A DNA stretch of 12,068 nt. Origin: JBAVQS01 sp049694275. GTDB lineage: Bacteria; Chloroflexota; Anaerolineae; UBA4142; SHND01. Positions 5,708 to 12,068 of the stretch are shown here, one piece after another. How positions within the stretch are numbered: the first letter of the stretch is position 1; every line of letters starts with the position of its first letter. Location of the stretch: the NCBI GenBank assembly GCA_049694275.1, contig JBAVQS010000300.1, positions 1 to 12,068 of the forward strand. Direction: 5' to 3'. A program made the position numbers and the translations under genes. Below the pieces are notes generated by a model. The model made no database searches. It saw nothing but the letters and a program-made list of their open reading frames with translations, and was not told where the DNA came from.

Positions 5708-6553
5708 TTAATAGGCTTTGACGATCGACCGGTATGCGGTGGGCTGGCGCGATTGAAAGAGCTGGAGCTCTTCGCGGTATTTGCGGATCAGGTCCAGGTC
5801 CACCTTGCAGATCGCAAATGCCTCCTGCAGGACCGGTTCGCCCCCCTCTTCAGGCGGTTCGCCCTTGGGCATTTGTCCATACAATTCGCCGCGCGGCCCG
5901 ATCAGCATCGACTCGCCGAAAAAGGAATAGGTATATTCATCGCCAATGCGATTGGCGGCCGCCATGAAAACGGAATTCTCAAAAGCGCGCGCCAGCAGAT
6001 AGGAACGCCATTCGTCAATGTGGGGCTTTTCCCAGTTGGCGCAGACCGCAATGATCTCCGCGCCGTCCAGGGCCAGCGACCGCGCCGCCTCGGGAAAGGC
6101 CAGGTCCCAACCGAGGAGCAGGCCGACCTTGCCAAAATCCGTTTCAAAGACGGGGAGCTTGAACCCACCGCGAAAGGCCATTTTTTCTTCACCCTTGAGG
6201 TGGACCTTGCGATATTCGCCCATCGGCTCGCCATCCGGACCGATCAGCACAGCCGAGTTGTAAATTACGCTCTCGACTTTGTGCTTGACCACCATGCCAA
6301 AGGCGATGTGAATGTGATAGTCGCCGGCGAGCTTGCCGAGATAGTTGGTTGTATATCCGGGAACCTGCTCGGCGAGATCGGTAAAGTTTACCCCGTTCTC
6401 GTAACCGGTTGTCGCCAGCTCCGGCAGCACGAGCAGGTCCACTTTTTGGGTATGACAGATCTGCTCGATCATCTTGCCCATCCGCTCCAGATTTTCCGTA
6501 ACCCGGCCCAGCAGCGGATGGAATTGAACGACTGCAATGGTTGCGTCGCGCAT
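5708..6553 (-). CDS. Nitrilase/carbon-nitrogen hydrolase homologue with Gly in place of the catalytic Cys
   Basis: A 281-residue protein with the full nitrilase-superfamily alpha-beta-beta-alpha layout: an opening I-A-V-V-Q-F-H-P strand, catalytic Glu45 in LPELATTGY, catalytic Lys116 in EYRKVHL, and the nucleophile strand K-V-G-L-L-L-G-W-D-L-A-F-P-E (142-155). In active relatives this reads (I/L)-C-(Y/W)-(D/E)...F-P-E with Cys as nucleophile; here residue 148 is Gly (codon GGT, one base from TGT). Otherwise length, ANR region (200-202) and GESMLIGPRG are normal, so the fold should be intact. Without Cys, amidase or nitrilase chemistry by the usual thioester route is not expected. It may be a binding or regulatory pseudoenzyme, or contain a sequencing error. 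The start at 6553 has GAGAGGGG just upstream. ltaE follows on the same strand. Confidence 0.9.
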   Translation of the reverse strand: MRDATIAVVQFHPLLGRVTENLERMGKMIEQICHTQKVDLLVLPELATTGYENGVNFTDLAEQVPGYTTNYLGKLAGDYHIHIAFGMVVKHKVESVIYNSAVLIGPDGEPMGEYRKVHLKGEEKMAFRGGFKLPVFETDFGKVGLLLGWDLAFPEAARSLALDGAEIIAVCANWEKPHIDEWRSYLLARAFENSVFMAAANRIGDEYTYSFFGESMLIGPRGELYGQMPKGEPPEEGGEPVLQEAFAICKVDLDLIRKYREELQLFQSRQPTAYRSIVKAY

Positions 6554-6577
6554 AATGCCCCTCTCTATTCCCTTCGG

Positions 6578-6591
6578 CGCTTTGCAAAGCG
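6578..6591. promoter_or_regulatory. Perfect 14-bp palindrome, candidate operator of the nitrilase-like gene
   Basis: CGCTTTGCAAAGCG is a perfect palindrome centred about 31 bp upstream of the nitrilase-like start, inside its predicted leader. Its size and perfect symmetry suit a dimeric repressor site, but no regulator gene is present in the window. A second inverted repeat (6639-6646 with 6657-6664, TTTGCGCG/CGCGCAAA) lies further upstream. Confidence 0.4.
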
Positions 6592-6684
6592 GTCAAGCCC
6601 TGCGGACGCGCGCCGGGGAAAATCTACCCGCGCTTGATTTTGCGCGAGGGATTCTGCGCGCAAATGATAGCACGGACGTTCGGA

Positions 6685-6715
6685 ATTATCAACTGATTGC
6701 AATTGGTGCTAAAAT
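6685..6715. promoter_or_regulatory. Overlapping divergent promoter candidates
   Basis: On the plus strand TTATCA (6686-6691) and TAAAAT (6710-6715) are 18 bp apart and point to the alpha/beta hydrolase. On the minus strand TTAGCA (6712-6707) and GATAAT (6690-6685) are 16 bp apart and point to the nitrilase-like gene. The -35 of each lies on the -10 of the other, so the two polymerases would exclude each other. ATTGCAAT, a perfect 8-bp palindrome at 6696-6703, sits at the centre. The -35 boxes are only 4/6 matches, so this is a candidate only. Confidence 0.35.
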
Positions 6716-6788
6716 CCCACTATCAATCAAACACGGCTCTCTTTCACTTGTTTCCCAATCTTTGCGCCTTGCTTGAGCGGAACCAGTC

Positions 6789-7619
6789 ATGTCTATCATT
6801 CCAATCCATGATACCGAGTTGTATTATATCGAGCGCGGCGCAGGCGCGCCGGTCCTATTCATCCACGGCAGCATGAACGATTATCGGGCCTGGCAGGCGC
6901 AGATCGAGGTATTCGCAGCGCACTATCACGTCATTGCCTACAGCCGCCGCTTTCACTATCCCAACCCGCTGCCATCCGGCGTCACCACCTACGCGGTCAT
7001 CGATCATGCACGTGATTTGGCGGAGCTGATTCAAGCGCTGGGCGTAGGCCCGGTCCACGCCATCTGTTCATCGTATGGCGGTTGTGTTGCCCTGGCGGCC
7101 GCCGTCGACCACCCCGAACTGTTTCGCTCGCTGGTCCTGGGCGAGCCCCCCGTGCTCACCTGGCTATCCGGGGCGCCGGGCGGAGAAGAGTTGTTGCAGG
7201 CGCAGGGCCAGCGGATCGCCGCGGCGCATGAAGCCTTTGTGCGCGGCGATGCGGAACGAGGAGTGGGCATCTTTATGGATTCCGTCCTCGGCGCAGGAAC
7301 CTTTGAGCGCTTTCCTCCGTGGGCGCGCGCCCGCCTGATGGAAAACGCCCCCGTCATGCAGATTGAAACGGCGACGCCGCCCGAAGTTTATTTTCCTCAG
7401 TTGCCACGGGACGCGATCCGCAAGCTTGCCTTGCCCGTACTCCTGCTCACCGGCCAGTTCAGCCCGCGCATGTTTCATGTGGTGATCGACGAGTTGGCGC
7501 AAACATTGCCCAATCACGAACGCGAGACGATTCCCAACGCCTCCCATGCCATGCATAACATGAATGCGCCGTTCTACAATGAAAAGGTGCTGTCGTTTTT
7601 GGAACGGCGCGGCAAATAG
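6789..7619 (+). CDS. Alpha/beta hydrolase (276 aa), substrate unknown
   Basis: A cytoplasmic alpha/beta-hydrolase fold protein. The oxyanion-hole segment F-I-H-G-S-M-N-D-Y-R-A-W is at 24-35. The nucleophile elbow I-C-S-S-Y-G-G (92-98) carries Ser95; the first Gly of the usual G-X-S-X-G is Cys93, which is small enough to be tolerated. The catalytic His253 is in N-A-S-H-A-M-H near the C-terminus. The usual acid after strand 7 is not obvious: the sequence is T-G-Q-F-S-P where many relatives have G-D or G-E. Glu119 in LGEPP after strand 6 could serve instead. Likely chemistry is ester, lactone or carbon-carbon bond hydrolysis; nothing allows a substrate call. Start ATG 6789 follows a weak GCGGA. 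It is monocistronic and convergent with the next gene, with a shared terminator. Confidence 0.9.
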   Translation: MSIIPIHDTELYYIERGAGAPVLFIHGSMNDYRAWQAQIEVFAAHYHVIAYSRRFHYPNPLPSGVTTYAVIDHARDLAELIQALGVGPVHAICSSYGGCVALAAAVDHPELFRSLVLGEPPVLTWLSGAPGGEELLQAQGQRIAAAHEAFVRGDAERGVGIFMDSVLGAGTFERFPPWARARLMENAPVMQIETATPPEVYFPQLPRDAIRKLALPVLLLTGQFSPRMFHVVIDELAQTLPNHERETIPNASHAMHNMNAPFYNEKVLSFLERRGK

Positions 7620-7623
7620 GACG

Positions 7624-7669
7624 ACAAAAAGCGCTGCTCCGAAACGTCTACATCGTTTCGGAGCAGCGC
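7624..7669 (-). terminator. Intrinsic terminator with 16-bp perfect stem, shared by convergent genes
   Basis: 7631-7646 pairs perfectly with 7654-7669 around a 7-nt loop. Read on the minus strand, the stem is followed by TTTTTGTC (7630-7623), a proper T-tract, so it terminates the unknown-protein operon. On the plus strand it follows the alpha/beta hydrolase stop by 11 nt but lacks a T-run, so it would act there more as a 3'-end block. Confidence 0.85.
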
Positions 7670-7688
7670 CCAAGAAATGATATGCGGC

Positions 7689-9164
7689 TTAGTTTTTCAG
7701 CCGCGCGATTTCGTCTTTTCCCACCTCATACTCGATCATCCCTTGCGGAATAGGCGCCGAGACCTGGAGCGCGCCCTGATCCATAAACTCCCATAGGGTC
7801 TGGAAAGGCACCTTGCCCTCAACCCACTTTTCCGCAATCACTGCGCCGTGGCCGGGCAGAACGGTAAAAGCAACCTGGCGCGGATCATCCGGATTTCGGA
7901 ATGCTTCAGACCGCGAAAACGCGTTCTTGATACCCTGCGCCTGGGCTTCGGTTGCGCAGGATACCGGATAGTGATAGTACGGCGGGTCGAGCGGCACATA
8001 TTCGACCACCCTGGGATCAAACGCCGAAATGCCGCGGTGTCCGTGCAGTTTGCTCCTCACGACTGGCACCTGTTTGCCCGATACCTCACCCCATTCCGGG
8101 CCGAGGGTGATCTGGGGCAAAAGCGCATCCATATCCATCATCTCGACAGCTTCCGAGGAGGGGGGATCATTCCGCTTGCCTTCCACCTGGCGAACCATGG
8201 CGCCGGTCCCGCCCTCGCGGACGCCGACGATCACCGCCAGATCATCATCGGCAATCTTTACCTTGTCGACCGGCCGCGAGCTTCCTGTCACGGTTGCGAC
8301 CAAACCGTTCACCGTCGAGTCCCAGGTGGAAAAACACCCTTCGCTGTACTGGCTCGCCACGCTCCCGCTCACCGCAGGCACCGAGACGATATTTTCGATG
8401 ATGACCATTTCGGTAAAGAAATTGCGTTTCCCCAACTCTTTACCCGCGACCTGCATCGCTTGCGGCGTCGTCATGCTCATCCACTGCCCGTGCGAAATCG
8501 GCTCATCCACGATCTGGTGATTGGTGACCTCGCGGGTGCTCATCGTCGTCGTGATGCGCATGACAATATCGTCGTAGAATGCATCGAGCCCTTCTTCCCA
8601 TTTACTCTCAGGGAATGCGCCGACCAGGTCAAAATGATAGACGCTCTCGGGATGATCGTCGCTGACAACCAGGAGGACACGGATGCTCTTGGTATAGGCC
8701 TGCAAGAGACGCTCGACCGCCATGATGGGCCCGCCGCGATGCCCTTGTTCATAGAGGACGCGATAGGCCGTGGGAGAAAGCCCCGGAAAGTCGTAATCGG
8801 CCGGATCGGGCGGGTCCTTTTTCAGCGTTTCGGCGAAACGGTCCAGCAGTTGCTGAAATTTGGCGCGCGAGGTGCTCACCATGCTATAAACCGTTGGCGT
8901 CCGATTTAGCTTGAATTGCCGTCGGACCGAAAAGAGGGGCGCCTCGCGCCAGCCGATTGGCCGGTCGAACGGCGCCGTTGTCAGAATGACGTCCGTTTGA
9001 TCGTCGGGAACTTGCTGTACATTGTGCCCACGCCGCTTGAAATGGTCCAGCAGCTCGCCGACGAATTCCTCCAGTTGTTCGCACTCGGGACCCGGTATAT
9101 AAGCCAGGTTGATGGTGCGCAACCAGGAGTGCGCGGGTTTGGAGAGGAGAACTGGTTCTTGCAT
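7689..9164 (-). CDS. Uncharacterised soluble protein (491 aa)
   Basis: I do not recognise this protein. It has no signal peptide and no membrane helix. Residues 16-65 look like an alpha/beta nucleotide- or sugar-binding start (a strand, a helix, then D-V-I-L-T-T-A-P-F). Residues 70-110 hold conserved-looking G-W-R-E-A-P-L-F and R-T-P-T-V-Y segments. Residues 160-185 form a strand-rich stretch (RVLLVVSDD, YHFDLVGAFPES). The C-terminal half has G-C-F-S-T-W-D (276-282), H-G-H-R-G (374-378), Y-Y-H-Y-P (396-400), Cys403 and P-G-H-G (437-440). His, Asp and Cys clusters could bind metal, but no known catalytic motif is evident. The start has GAGGGAG 12 nt upstream. It follows the short-chain dehydrogenase by 28 nt and is probably co-transcribed, which hints at a small-molecule enzyme or binding role. 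The frame is clearly coding: long, uninterrupted and with G/C-rich third positions. Confidence 0.85.
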   Translation of the reverse strand: MQEPVLLSKPAHSWLRTINLAYIPGPECEQLEEFVGELLDHFKRRGHNVQQVPDDQTDVILTTAPFDRPIGWREAPLFSVRRQFKLNRTPTVYSMVSTSRAKFQQLLDRFAETLKKDPPDPADYDFPGLSPTAYRVLYEQGHRGGPIMAVERLLQAYTKSIRVLLVVSDDHPESVYHFDLVGAFPESKWEEGLDAFYDDIVMRITTTMSTREVTNHQIVDEPISHGQWMSMTTPQAMQVAGKELGKRNFFTEMVIIENIVSVPAVSGSVASQYSEGCFSTWDSTVNGLVATVTGSSRPVDKVKIADDDLAVIVGVREGGTGAMVRQVEGKRNDPPSSEAVEMMDMDALLPQITLGPEWGEVSGKQVPVVRSKLHGHRGISAFDPRVVEYVPLDPPYYHYPVSCATEAQAQGIKNAFSRSEAFRNPDDPRQVAFTVLPGHGAVIAEKWVEGKVPFQTLWEFMDQGALQVSAPIPQGMIEYEVGKDEIARLKN

Positions 9165-9192
9165 AATCTTGCTACACTCCCTCGTGAATTTA

Positions 9193-9975
9193 CTAGCGTT
9201 CCCAACCTTCTAAATGCAGCCGGCGGACGGCCCAATCGGCCAGGCGCGGCGCAAGCATATTCACATAGATAAGCGCATAACCGGAAAACGGAATGACGAC
9301 CTCCGTCTGGCGCTTGACAATGGCGCGAACAATGGCGCGCGCGACTGATTCTGATGACAGCTTGCTCGAGATCCAGGGGACTTTCAGCGCGCCGATCATG
9401 GGCGTATCGACACGTCCGGGAAAAACGCTTGTGATATGCACGCCAGTGCCCTGTAATTCCTGCCGCATCACATCGCCCAGCCCCGTTAGCGCAAATTTGC
9501 TTGCCACATAGGGGGCATCGGGCGGAAGGCCCTTTTTGCCGTCGAGCGAATTGAGAATGACAATGTGCCCCCGCCGGCGTTGGAGCATCCCGGGTAGGAC
9601 CGCCAGAATCGCATGGAGGACGCCATAGAAATTGACGGCGAGCGCCCGCTCGAAATCCTCTGCGGTCATCTCGGCTACCGGTTTGCGGACATAGATCCCC
9701 GCATTGGCGATGAGTATATCCACACATCCCCAACGGTCAAATGCAGCCTGCGCCAGCTTGTTGACCTGCTCACGAACGCTTACATCCGTCGGCACGGACA
9801 AGGCCGATACACCCAATGCCTCGACCTCCCGCACAAGCGCTTCAAGGTCCGGGGCCGTGCGCCCCGCCAGCACGAGGTTTGCCCCCTCTCGCGCCAACGC
9901 CAGGGCCGTGGCGCGGCCAATGCCACGCGATGCGCCGGTAACGATCGCCACCTGATTCAGGAATTTTTGAGACAT
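9193..9975 (-). CDS. Short-chain dehydrogenase/reductase (260 aa)
   Basis: A classical NAD(P)-dependent oxidoreductase with a Rossmann fold. From the chosen start, TGASRGIG (13-20) is the cofactor glycine motif and Arg39 in L-A-G-R (36-39) after strand 2 suggests NADP preference. N91-A-G-93 stabilises the sheet, and Asn115, Ser143, Tyr156 and Lys160 form the catalytic tetrad (N-S-L-D; Y-V-A-S-K). P-G-R-V-D-T-P (186-192) is the usual loop after strand 6. The last 30 residues are more hydrophobic and basic than usual, possibly a membrane-peripheral tail. The ATG at 9975 is chosen because it places the first strand 7 residues in, the family norm. An in-frame ATG at 10083 would add 36 residues unlike any SDR. 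Neither has a clear Shine-Dalgarno. Substrate unknown. It probably forms an operon with the unknown 491-residue protein. Confidence 0.92.
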   Translation of the reverse strand: MSQKFLNQVAIVTGASRGIGRATALALAREGANLVLAGRTAPDLEALVREVEALGVSALSVPTDVSVREQVNKLAQAAFDRWGCVDILIANAGIYVRKPVAEMTAEDFERALAVNFYGVLHAILAVLPGMLQRRRGHIVILNSLDGKKGLPPDAPYVASKFALTGLGDVMRQELQGTGVHITSVFPGRVDTPMIGALKVPWISSKLSSESVARAIVRAIVKRQTEVVIPFSGYALIYVNMLAPRLADWAVRRLHLEGWER

Positions 9976-10054
9976 TGGGAACCAAAGGCAAAACGGGTCG
10001 TAATATTTAAACACCCGAGCCGGAAAATAGTGACACAGGCGCCGCGTCCTGAAA

Positions 10055-10116
10055 AATAAGCTGACGGTGGAGGAACAATTCATCGTCAGCCTATTCTATC
10101 ACGCCGCCCTGTGAAT
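10055..10116 (-). promoter_or_regulatory. Inverted repeat and candidate promoter upstream of the short-chain dehydrogenase
   Basis: AATA-A-GCTGACG (10055-10066) pairs with CGTCAGC-C-TATT (10084-10095): 11 of 12 bp around a 17-nt loop. On the minus strand the stem is followed by TTATTTTTC, a terminator-like tail, which would act as an attenuator for any minus transcript entering from upstream. A minus-strand -10-like TAGAAT lies at 10098-10093 with a weak TTGGGC 18 bp upstream (10122-10117), so the repeat could instead be an operator overlapping the promoter. The two readings conflict and neither is proven. Nothing else is recognised between 10123 and 10191 except a GC-alternating run near 10129-10142. 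Confidence 0.35.
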
Positions 10117-10191
10117 GCCCAAAAAATACCGCGCGCGCGCCGGGCGAGCCATGCCGGCTTGAGGAGTATCCCTCCTGGGGCGCTTCATCGC

Positions 10192-10220
10192 TTGATTTTC
10201 CCCTACATCGCGGTTAGAAT
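10192..10220 (+). promoter_or_regulatory. Promoter of the DHH-CBS-nucleotidyltransferase gene
   Basis: TTGATT (10192-10197) and TAGAAT (10215-10220) are separated by exactly 17 bp, with TT in front of the -10. Seven bases separate the -10 from the GTG start at 10228, so the transcript should begin at or within a base or two of the start codon. There is no Shine-Dalgarno between the promoter and the start, consistent with a leaderless message. Confidence 0.6.
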
Positions 10221-10227
10221 TCGGTTC

Positions 10228-12068
10228 GTGGATGTTATTCTGACGCACGAAAACGCCGATTTTGACGCGGTCGCGTCGCTGGTTGCCGCTAACCGGATTT
10301 ATCCGGAAGCCATCGCGCTTCTTCCAAGGCGCGTCAACCGCAATGTTCGCGATTTTCTCTTACTCTATGGCGACGCGTTTCAGCTTGCGGCGCAGGAAGA
10401 ACAGCCACGGCGGCGCTTTAAGAGTGCGCTCCTCGTCGACACGCAGAATCTCCCCTCGGCGCGCGGACTGGCCGAATCGCCGCAGGTTCATATCCTCGAC
10501 CACCATCCGCTCGTGCATCCGCTTTTGGAGGGGAACAGTTATCTGGGCGGCGAAACAGGGGCGACGACGACCCAACTTGTCGAGGCGTTGCGCGAAAAGA
10601 ACTTGACCCTGTCGCCTATCGAGGCAACCCTCCTCGCGCTCGGCATTTATGAGGATACCGGTTCGCTCCAGTATCCCGACACAACCGTTCGCGATGTGAC
10701 CGCGGCCGGGTACCTGCTGGAACGGGGAGCGAACCTGGGCCTCGTCTCGGAATTTCTGCACCATCCGCTGAGCGAGGCCCAGCACCAGTTGTATAATCAG
10801 CTCTTGCAGGGCGCCGCGGTTCACGAGATTGCAGGGCATTCCATTGTCATTGCCGCCGCCCGCAGCAAGCAATATGTCGAAGAGATTTCAACCCTGTCCC
10901 ACCAGTTGATGACCCTGTTTGACCCATCAGCCCTTTTTCTGCTTGTGCAGATGAAGGATCAGATCCAGATGGTGGCGCGCAGCAAGCACCGTGCGATTGA
11001 CGCGGCTGAGATCACGCGTGAGTTTGGCGGCGGCGGGCATGCGACCGCTGCGGCGGCGCTCATCCGCGAGCGGGGATTGAAAAAACAACAAAACAAGCTG
11101 TTCAAGCTCCTCCAGGAACGGGTCAAGCCGCTCGCCCGGGTCCATGAGATTATGTCGTATGGGGTGCGGGTGATCGAGCCGAATGCGACGATCGCCGAAG
11201 CGGCCGAGGTGGCGCGCCGCTGGGGGCACGAAGGATTTCCGGTCGTCGAAAAGAAAAAGCTCGTCGGCGTCCTGACGCGCCGCGAGATTGACCGGGCGCT
11301 TCACCACAAATTGCAGAAACAGCCTGTTCGCAAATTCATGAGCCAGGCCGCCGCCGTCAGTCCGGCCGATTCCATCGAGACCCTGCAAAAGGTAATGACC
11401 GAGCATGGCCTGGGACAGGTGCCCGTTGAGGAGGACGGCGGGATTGTCGGCATCGTCACGCGCACGGACCTTTTGAAATTACTGGCGGCGCCTGGCCGCC
11501 CGTCGCGCGAGCAAGAGATCGGCGAACGGTTGGACCGCGCCCTCCCTGGCGACTTGCTCCGCATTCTCAAAGAGGTCGCTCAAACCTCGCGTGAGCTGGG
11601 CTATTCGCTCTACCTGGTTGGCGGGTCGGTGCGCGACTTGCTGATCGGCCAGGTCAATCTTGACCTCGACCTCGTCGTGGAGGGGGATGCGATGGCGCTG
11701 GCGCAACGGCTGGCCGACCAGTACGGCGGCCGCATTCACACCCATTCGCGGTTCGGCACTGCCCGGTGGATGACCCCGCGAATCAAGGGCGCCCAACACC
11801 TCGACCTGGCGAGTGCGCGCACGGAGTATTACGAATATCCGTCGGCGCTCCCCGAGGTCGAGCGGAGTTCCATCAAGATGGACCTGCACCGACGTGACTT
11901 TACGATCAATTCCATGGCGCTTTGTCTCGACCCGGACCGCTACGGCGCTTTGCTCGATCCTTACGGCGGTGAGCAGGACCTGCAGCGTGGTTTGATTCGC
12001 GTCCTGCACAATCTGTCGTTCATCGAGGATCCGACCCGCATCCTGCGCGCCGCGCGATTTGAGCAGCG
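10228..12068 (+). CDS. DHH/DHHA1-CBS-CBS-tRNA nucleotidyltransferase fusion (5' 613 codons, runs off window)
   Basis: An open frame of 613 codons from GTG 10228 to the window end. Residues 1-290 are a DHH-family phosphoesterase of the NrnA type: motif I T-H-E-N-A-D-F-D (6-13), Asp71, D-H-H (91-93), Asp143 in Y-E-D-T-G, and the DHHA1 substrate loop F-G-G-G-G-H (266-271). Two CBS domains follow at about 306-362 and 367-420, each with the closing V-G-(V/I)-(L/V)-T-R pattern; they may bind adenine nucleotides. The class II nucleotidyltransferase head starts near 455: G-G-S-V-R-D (465-470), catalytic D-L-D (479-481), R-R-D-F-T-I-N (555-561) and E-D-P-T-R (600-604). The fusion is a known architecture linked to CCA- or A-adding of tRNA 3' ends; about 250 residues are missing. 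Expected role: tRNA 3'-end synthesis coupled to oligonucleotide or pAp hydrolysis, possibly nucleotide-regulated. It is monocistronic as far as seen. Confidence 0.93.
   Translation, partial: MDVILTHENADFDAVASLVAANRIYPEAIALLPRRVNRNVRDFLLLYGDAFQLAAQEEQPRRRFKSALLVDTQNLPSARGLAESPQVHILDHHPLVHPLLEGNSYLGGETGATTTQLVEALREKNLTLSPIEATLLALGIYEDTGSLQYPDTTVRDVTAAGYLLERGANLGLVSEFLHHPLSEAQHQLYNQLLQGAAVHEIAGHSIVIAAARSKQYVEEISTLSHQLMTLFDPSALFLLVQMKDQIQMVARSKHRAIDAAEITREFGGGGHATAAAALIRERGLKKQQNKLFKLLQERVKPLARVHEIMSYGVRVIEPNATIAEAAEVARRWGHEGFPVVEKKKLVGVLTRREIDRALHHKLQKQPVRKFMSQAAAVSPADSIETLQKVMTEHGLGQVPVEEDGGIVGIVTRTDLLKLLAAPGRPSREQEIGERLDRALPGDLLRILKEVAQTSRELGYSLYLVGGSVRDLLIGQVNLDLDLVVEGDAMALAQRLADQYGGRIHTHSRFGTARWMTPRIKGAQHLDLASARTEYYEYPSALPEVERSSIKMDLHRRDFTINSMALCLDPDRYGALLDPYGGEQDLQRGLIRVLHNLSFIEDPTRILRAARFEQ

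Noticed and set aside
6105..6121. Frameshift as an explanation for the missing Cys in the nitrilase-like gene
   Set aside because: Family motifs continue in the same frame on both sides of the site, so only a single substitution is needed, not an indel.
5753..6637. Plus-strand open frame of 294 codons antisense to the nitrilase-like gene
   Set aside because: It mirrors the opposite coding frame; the composition is that of a GC-rich antisense shadow, and the minus-strand protein has recognisable family motifs.
7848..8909. Plus-strand open frame of 353 codons antisense to the 491-residue protein
   Set aside because: Arg/His-rich translation without domain-like features and no ribosome site; the minus frame has protein-like composition, a ribosome site and a terminator after it.
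9976..10083. 36-residue N-terminal extension of the short-chain dehydrogenase
   Set aside because: The extension is Cys/Phe/Arg-rich and unlike SDR N-termini; MSQKFLNQVAIVTG at 9975 fits the family. The possible promoter-to-ATG geometry at 10083 is noted but not enough.
10129..10142. Alternating CG run as a functional Z-DNA or origin element
   Set aside because: Only a short run in GC-rich DNA; no DnaA boxes, AT-rich unwinding region or other origin features nearby.
10262..10606. Plus-strand open frame of 114 codons inside the DHH domain region
   Set aside because: Arg/Ser-rich frame-shifted reading of the fusion gene, whose own frame is intact from 10228 to the window end.

Overview
The window (about 58% GC by eye) is bacterial and most likely from a Chloroflexota (Anaerolineae-like) genome. 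The grounds are the Thr/Ala/Pro-rich linker behind the lipobox of the solute-binding lipoprotein, a fused DHH-CBS-tRNA nucleotidyltransferase, and intergenic palindromes of the 'CATTCCGAGC...GCGAGGAATCTC' kind. The taxonomic call is inference. There are no phage genes, transposases, tRNAs, rRNAs or CRISPR arrays.

Layout. (1) 29-684, plus: a translationally coupled pair, a small zinc-ribbon-like protein with three Cys and a three-helix membrane protein, ending at a hairpin. (2) 792-4526, plus: a strong sigma70-type promoter (TTGGCA-N17-TATAAT) drives a carbohydrate-type ABC importer operon of two permeases and a UgpB-like lipoprotein, with no ATPase gene. A long hairpin separates the permease genes. 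A palindromic MITE-like element abuts the last stop codon, and a strong two-tier terminator follows. (3) 4608-6553, minus: a nitrilase-fold protein whose catalytic Cys position is Gly, followed by a low-specificity threonine aldolase, with a 14-bp hairpin between them. (4) 6789-7619, plus: an alpha/beta hydrolase divergent from the nitrilase-like gene. Overlapping promoter candidates and a perfect 14-bp palindrome lie between them. (5) 7689-9975, minus: a short-chain dehydrogenase followed by a 491-residue soluble protein that I do not recognise. A 16-bp terminator lies between this pair and the hydrolase. (6) 10228-12068, plus, running off the window: a large fusion of DHH/DHHA1 phosphoesterase, two CBS domains and a class II tRNA nucleotidyltransferase head. 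Its GTG start lies about 7 nt behind a good -10 box, so a leaderless mRNA is predicted.

How the genes work together. The importer operon forms a membrane-anchored uptake system for a sugar, polyol or glycerophosphodiester and must borrow an ATPase encoded elsewhere. The aldolase links threonine and glycine metabolism; its nitrilase-like partner is probably not a conventional amidase. The DHH-CBS-nucleotidyltransferase would act on tRNA 3' ends and small oligonucleotides. No classical defence or mobile system is visible. The most unusual points are the Cys-less nitrilase homologue, the unknown 491-residue protein, and the number of structured intergenic palindromes.
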